Assembly (NCBI GenBank): GCA_016777395.1
Contig: JADHRO010000080.1
Location: 1-8,612 of the forward strand
From: Chitinophagales bacterium
Lineage (GTDB): Bacteria > Bacteroidota > Bacteroidia > Chitinophagales > UBA8649
Direction of reading: 5' to 3'
Length of the DNA: 8,612 nucleotides
Under the pieces are notes generated by a model that saw only the letters and a list, made by a program, of their open reading frames with translations, searched no databases and was not told the origin of the DNA. The position numbers were made by a program, and so were the translations under genes. This document shows, piece after piece, positions 6,967-8,612 of this stretch (the first letter of the stretch is position 1; each line of letters begins with the position of its first letter).

Positions 6967-7256
6967 TAGTGTCCAAAAAATTTCAGATAGATAATATACA
7001 TAGCAATAAAGATAGTCCCGAATATTATACCTCTTTGCAAATAGGTCTTTTTAAAATAATTAAGTAAGAAAAACCACGCTAAATTGGTAAGCGCTCCATA
7101 CTGCAGTAAAGGAACCAATAAGGCTTTACTAATTTTTAGCATATCTACACTGATGTAATTATACTTAAACTTATAGATGAGATAAGCTGTAATAGCAGGA
7201 GATAATAATCCTACAATAGCTCCTAATAGTATTTGCAGATACATCTTGTTTTTCAT
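6966..7256 (-). CDS. Small three-helix membrane protein of unknown function
   Basis: This 96-residue, very hydrophobic protein has three predicted membrane helices, at about residues 6-28, 46-66 and 75-94. Short basic loops separate them (Lys29/Lys31, Lys41/Lys44, Lys69/Lys70/Arg75). I recognise no domain, catalytic motif or signal-peptide cleavage site. It is surely a real gene. Its ATG overlaps the surE stop in an ATGA arrangement (4 nt), and its own stop overlaps the lpxB start in TAATG (1 nt), so surE, this gene and lpxB are translated as a coupled series. The setting suggests a role at the inner membrane linked to lipid A synthesis or to SurE, but that is inference from position only. 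The topology is ambiguous because the basic residues do not clearly favour one side. Confidence 0.85.
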   Translation of the reverse strand: MKNKMYLQILLGAIVGLLSPAITAYLIYKFKYNYISVDMLKISKALLVPLLQYGALTNLAWFFLLNYFKKTYLQRGIIFGTIFIAMYIIYLKFFGH

Positions 7257-8020
7257 AAATCCCAGTTTTGATTAATGAAAGCAATACCTTGATGAGCAGT
7301 TAGGTCATATTGAACGGGAACAACCGAAACATATTTATGCGCTAGTGCCCACTCATCCGTATCTTCTCCTTTATCGTTATTTACGAACTTACCTGTCAGC
7401 CAAAAATACTCTCGGCCATAAGGGTCCTTTCTGGCATCAAACTCCTCCTCCCATTTTGCCATAGCTTGTCTACAAATTTTTATTCCTTCTAGCTCTTCAA
7501 GCTTAACTTTTGGAACGTTTACATTAAGTAAGGTATTGTCTTCCAATCCATACTTAAGTACTTGAGTGATTACTTTTTCCGCCGCATATCGAGCTACACT
7601 AAAATCAGCATCATGGGCAAAATCGCATAGTGAAAACCCAATAGAAGGTATCCCCTCTAGTGCTGCCTCAACTGCCGCCGACATAGTTCCTGAATAAATC
7701 ACATTGATGGAAGAGTTGCTCCCATGATTAATGCCCGAAATACATAAATCTGGCTTTCTATCCAAGACTTTATCCACCGCAATCTTAACGCAATCTACCG
7801 GCGTACCGCTACACTCATAAGATCGGATCCCTTCAAATATATCCGAAGGATGCAAACGAAGCGGTTTTGTTAGCGTAATCGCATGTCCCATACCACTTTG
7901 TGGGCTATCGGGCGCAACAACTACAACCTCGCCAAACTTTCTAGCTACCGAAACTAAGCTCTTAATTCCTGAAGCTGTAATTCCATCGTCGTTCGTTACT
8001 AAAATTAATGGTTTATTCAT
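7253..8020 (-). CDS. surE: 5'/3'-nucleotidase SurE
   Basis: SurE is a metal-dependent phosphatase that dephosphorylates nucleoside 5'- and 3'-monophosphates (EC 3.1.3.5) in the cytoplasm, and is linked to stationary-phase survival and nucleotide pool control. The 255-residue sequence has the full active site: the metal-binding TNDDG motif with Asp11 and Asp12; Ser42 in PDSPQSGMGHAITL; SGINHGSN (95-102) with the metal-ligand Asn98; SGTPVDCV (71-78); and YSGTMSAAVEAALEG (109-123). The length is typical. The start is supported because MNKPLILVTNDDG places the motif at the usual distance from the N-terminus. It is the first gene of its operon, between a terminator (8064-8099) and the coupled small membrane gene. 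A TAnnTTTG promoter element ends 4 nt before the ATG, so its mRNA may be nearly leaderless. Confidence 0.97.
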   Translation of the reverse strand: MNKPLILVTNDDGITASGIKSLVSVARKFGEVVVVAPDSPQSGMGHAITLTKPLRLHPSDIFEGIRSYECSGTPVDCVKIAVDKVLDRKPDLCISGINHGSNSSINVIYSGTMSAAVEAALEGIPSIGFSLCDFAHDADFSVARYAAEKVITQVLKYGLEDNTLLNVNVPKVKLEELEGIKICRQAMAKWEEEFDARKDPYGREYFWLTGKFVNNDKGEDTDEWALAHKYVSVVPVQYDLTAHQGIAFINQNWDL

Positions 8021-8024
8021 CCTA

Positions 8025-8051
8025 CAAAAGTAAGGGTTTATTTTACTTCAA
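8025..8051 (-). promoter_or_regulatory. surE operon promoter
   Basis: On the minus strand TACTTTTG (8032-8025) is an exact TAnnTTTG -7 element. A TTG at 8051-8049 lies 16 nt upstream, slightly closer than the usual 17-21 nt, as a -33 element. Only four bases (TAGG) separate the -7 box from the surE ATG, so the predicted transcript starts within a few bases of the start codon. The promoter sits directly after the terminator of the upstream gene, as expected for the start of a new transcription unit. Confidence 0.65.
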
Positions 8052-8063
8052 TAAGGCTGAAAA

Positions 8064-8099
8064 CAAAAAAGCTCCATATCAACAAATGAATGGAGCTTT
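8064..8099 (-). terminator. Rho-independent terminator after the T9SS-exported protein gene
   Basis: Arms AAAGCTCCAT (8068-8077) and ATGGAGCTTT (8090-8099) pair perfectly over 10 bp around a 12-nt loop. Read on the minus strand, the hairpin is followed by TTTTTTG, giving a U-tract. It lies 18 nt past the stop codon of the upstream surface-protein gene and separates that gene from surE. Confidence 0.85.
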
Positions 8100-8116
8100 A
8101 GAACCTTAGTTTTAAT

Positions 8117-8612
8117 CTACCTGATTAGCGTAATTGTGCCTTTTATTTCTTCAATATTATTTGTGCCCTCTATCTGATACTTCATGTACCAAGTGTATGC
8201 TCCAATTTCAGTATTTCCATTTTTATAGATGCCATCCCAACCTTCCAAAGGGTCTGTTGTCATGTAGACTAGCTCTCCAAACCTATTGTAAATTTGAAGC
8301 TCATAGAAACTCAAATCACAAGTATATATTGCCCTGAAAATATCATTTACACCACTAGCATCAGGAGTAAACCCGGTAGGAGCGGTTACAACGCAATTTG
8401 CTAGACAATCTTCCAGCTGAATATTTATGGTATCGCTTCGAGGACATGCATTGGCATCAGTATAATTAACCGTATAATCTCCAGAACTATTAGGAAGAAA
8501 AAACTGGCCAAAATCACCATTACTCCATACTGCAGAACCATCCACATAAGATACAAAAATTGGATCGGTATCATCAAGACAAATAGTTGTATCAGCTAAT
8601 AAATCAATACCC
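8117..8612 (-). CDS. C-terminal part of a T9SS-exported surface protein with a type B (gliding-motility-associated) sorting domain
   Basis: The frame is open from the right edge to the stop at 8119-8117, giving 164 residues. The true start lies outside; internal GTG or ATG codons should not be taken as starts. The first about 70 residues look like a PKD/Ig-like extracellular module (DTTICLDD, VWSNGDFG, GDYTVNYTDANACPRSD). The last about 90 form the type B sorting domain that directs export through the type IX secretion system and surface attachment: TGFTPDASGVNDIF, then FYELQIYNRFGELVY, then EGWDGIYKNG, then GAYTWYMKYQI, and a terminal KGTITLIR. The usual FTPNGDG turn reads FTPDASG here. The full protein is probably large and repetitive, an adhesin or surface-layer-like protein, but the missing part decides its role. 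It ends at a good terminator, so it is not part of the surE operon. Confidence 0.9.
   Translation of the reverse strand, partial: GIDLLADTTICLDDTDPIFVSYVDGSAVWSNGDFGQFFLPNSSGDYTVNYTDANACPRSDTINIQLEDCLANCVVTAPTGFTPDASGVNDIFRAIYTCDLSFYELQIYNRFGELVYMTTDPLEGWDGIYKNGNTEIGAYTWYMKYQIEGTNNIEEIKGTITLIR

Noticed and set aside
6484..6969. A 161-codon plus-strand open frame opposite lpxB
   Set aside because: The antisense lpxB frame has every catalytic and family motif, while this frame encodes a low-complexity, Phe/Ile-rich string with no domain. Length alone does not support it.
8117..8545. A complete 142-residue gene beginning at the GTG at 8545
   Set aside because: The frame stays open through to the window edge and upstream residues continue the PKD-like module (DTTICLDD), so the GTG is an internal valine codon of a longer gene.
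1..8612. Mobile element, CRISPR, toxin-antitoxin or defence island
   Set aside because: There are no transposase, integrase, direct-repeat array, target-site duplications or small paired toxin-antitoxin genes. Gene content and base composition are uniformly core-like.

Overview
This window looks like chromosomal core DNA from a member of the Bacteroidota, most likely a Flavobacteriales-type or related marine/environmental lineage. The evidence is: an AT-rich composition; a protein ending in a type IX secretion (T9SS) type B sorting domain of the gliding-motility-associated kind; promoter -7 elements of the Bacteroidota form TAnnTTTG; A-rich leaders without Shine-Dalgarno sequences; and a LpxB, SurE, MetK and DUF368 set with Bacteroidota-style sequences. 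I see no tRNA, rRNA, CRISPR array, insertion sequence, prophage or integrase, and no sign of horizontal transfer.

Layout, left to right. (1) A leftward unit at 1-2503 (minus strand) encodes a TPR-repeat protein, then a DUF368 (PopT-like, undecaprenyl-phosphate flippase family) membrane protein, then the first 27 codons of aroE (shikimate dehydrogenase), cut by the window edge. (2) An 83-bp divergent intergenic region carries a promoter for the only rightward gene, a 428-residue secreted outer-membrane beta-barrel protein (2587-3873). This protein resembles the C-terminal barrel of Bacteroidota M1-type metallopeptidases but has no peptidase domain. (3) A strong bidirectional terminator (3881-3917) separates it from the convergent metK. 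(4) A leftward, tightly coupled operon surE, orf96 (three-helix membrane protein), lpxB and a FAHD1-like fumarylacetoacetate-hydrolase-family gene spans 8020-5273. metK follows from its own promoter in the 53-bp gap. (5) A terminator at 8064-8099 closes off the end of a large T9SS-exported surface protein whose N-terminal part lies beyond the right edge.

How the genes fit together. Envelope biogenesis is the common theme: LpxB makes the lipid A disaccharide, DUF368 recycles the undecaprenyl-phosphate carrier, the barrel protein sits in the outer membrane, and the C-terminal fragment is a cell-surface protein. These are interleaved with housekeeping metabolism (SurE nucleotidase, FAH-family decarboxylase/hydrolase, MetK for S-adenosylmethionine, AroE for the shikimate pathway).

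I did not find a clearly new multi-gene system. The points most worth a second look are the unknown three-helix protein translationally coupled between surE and lpxB, the stand-alone barrel related to metallopeptidase C-termini, the TPR-DUF368 pairing, and the recurrent placement of the -7 promoter element only 4-5 nt from start codons, which implies near-leaderless mRNAs.
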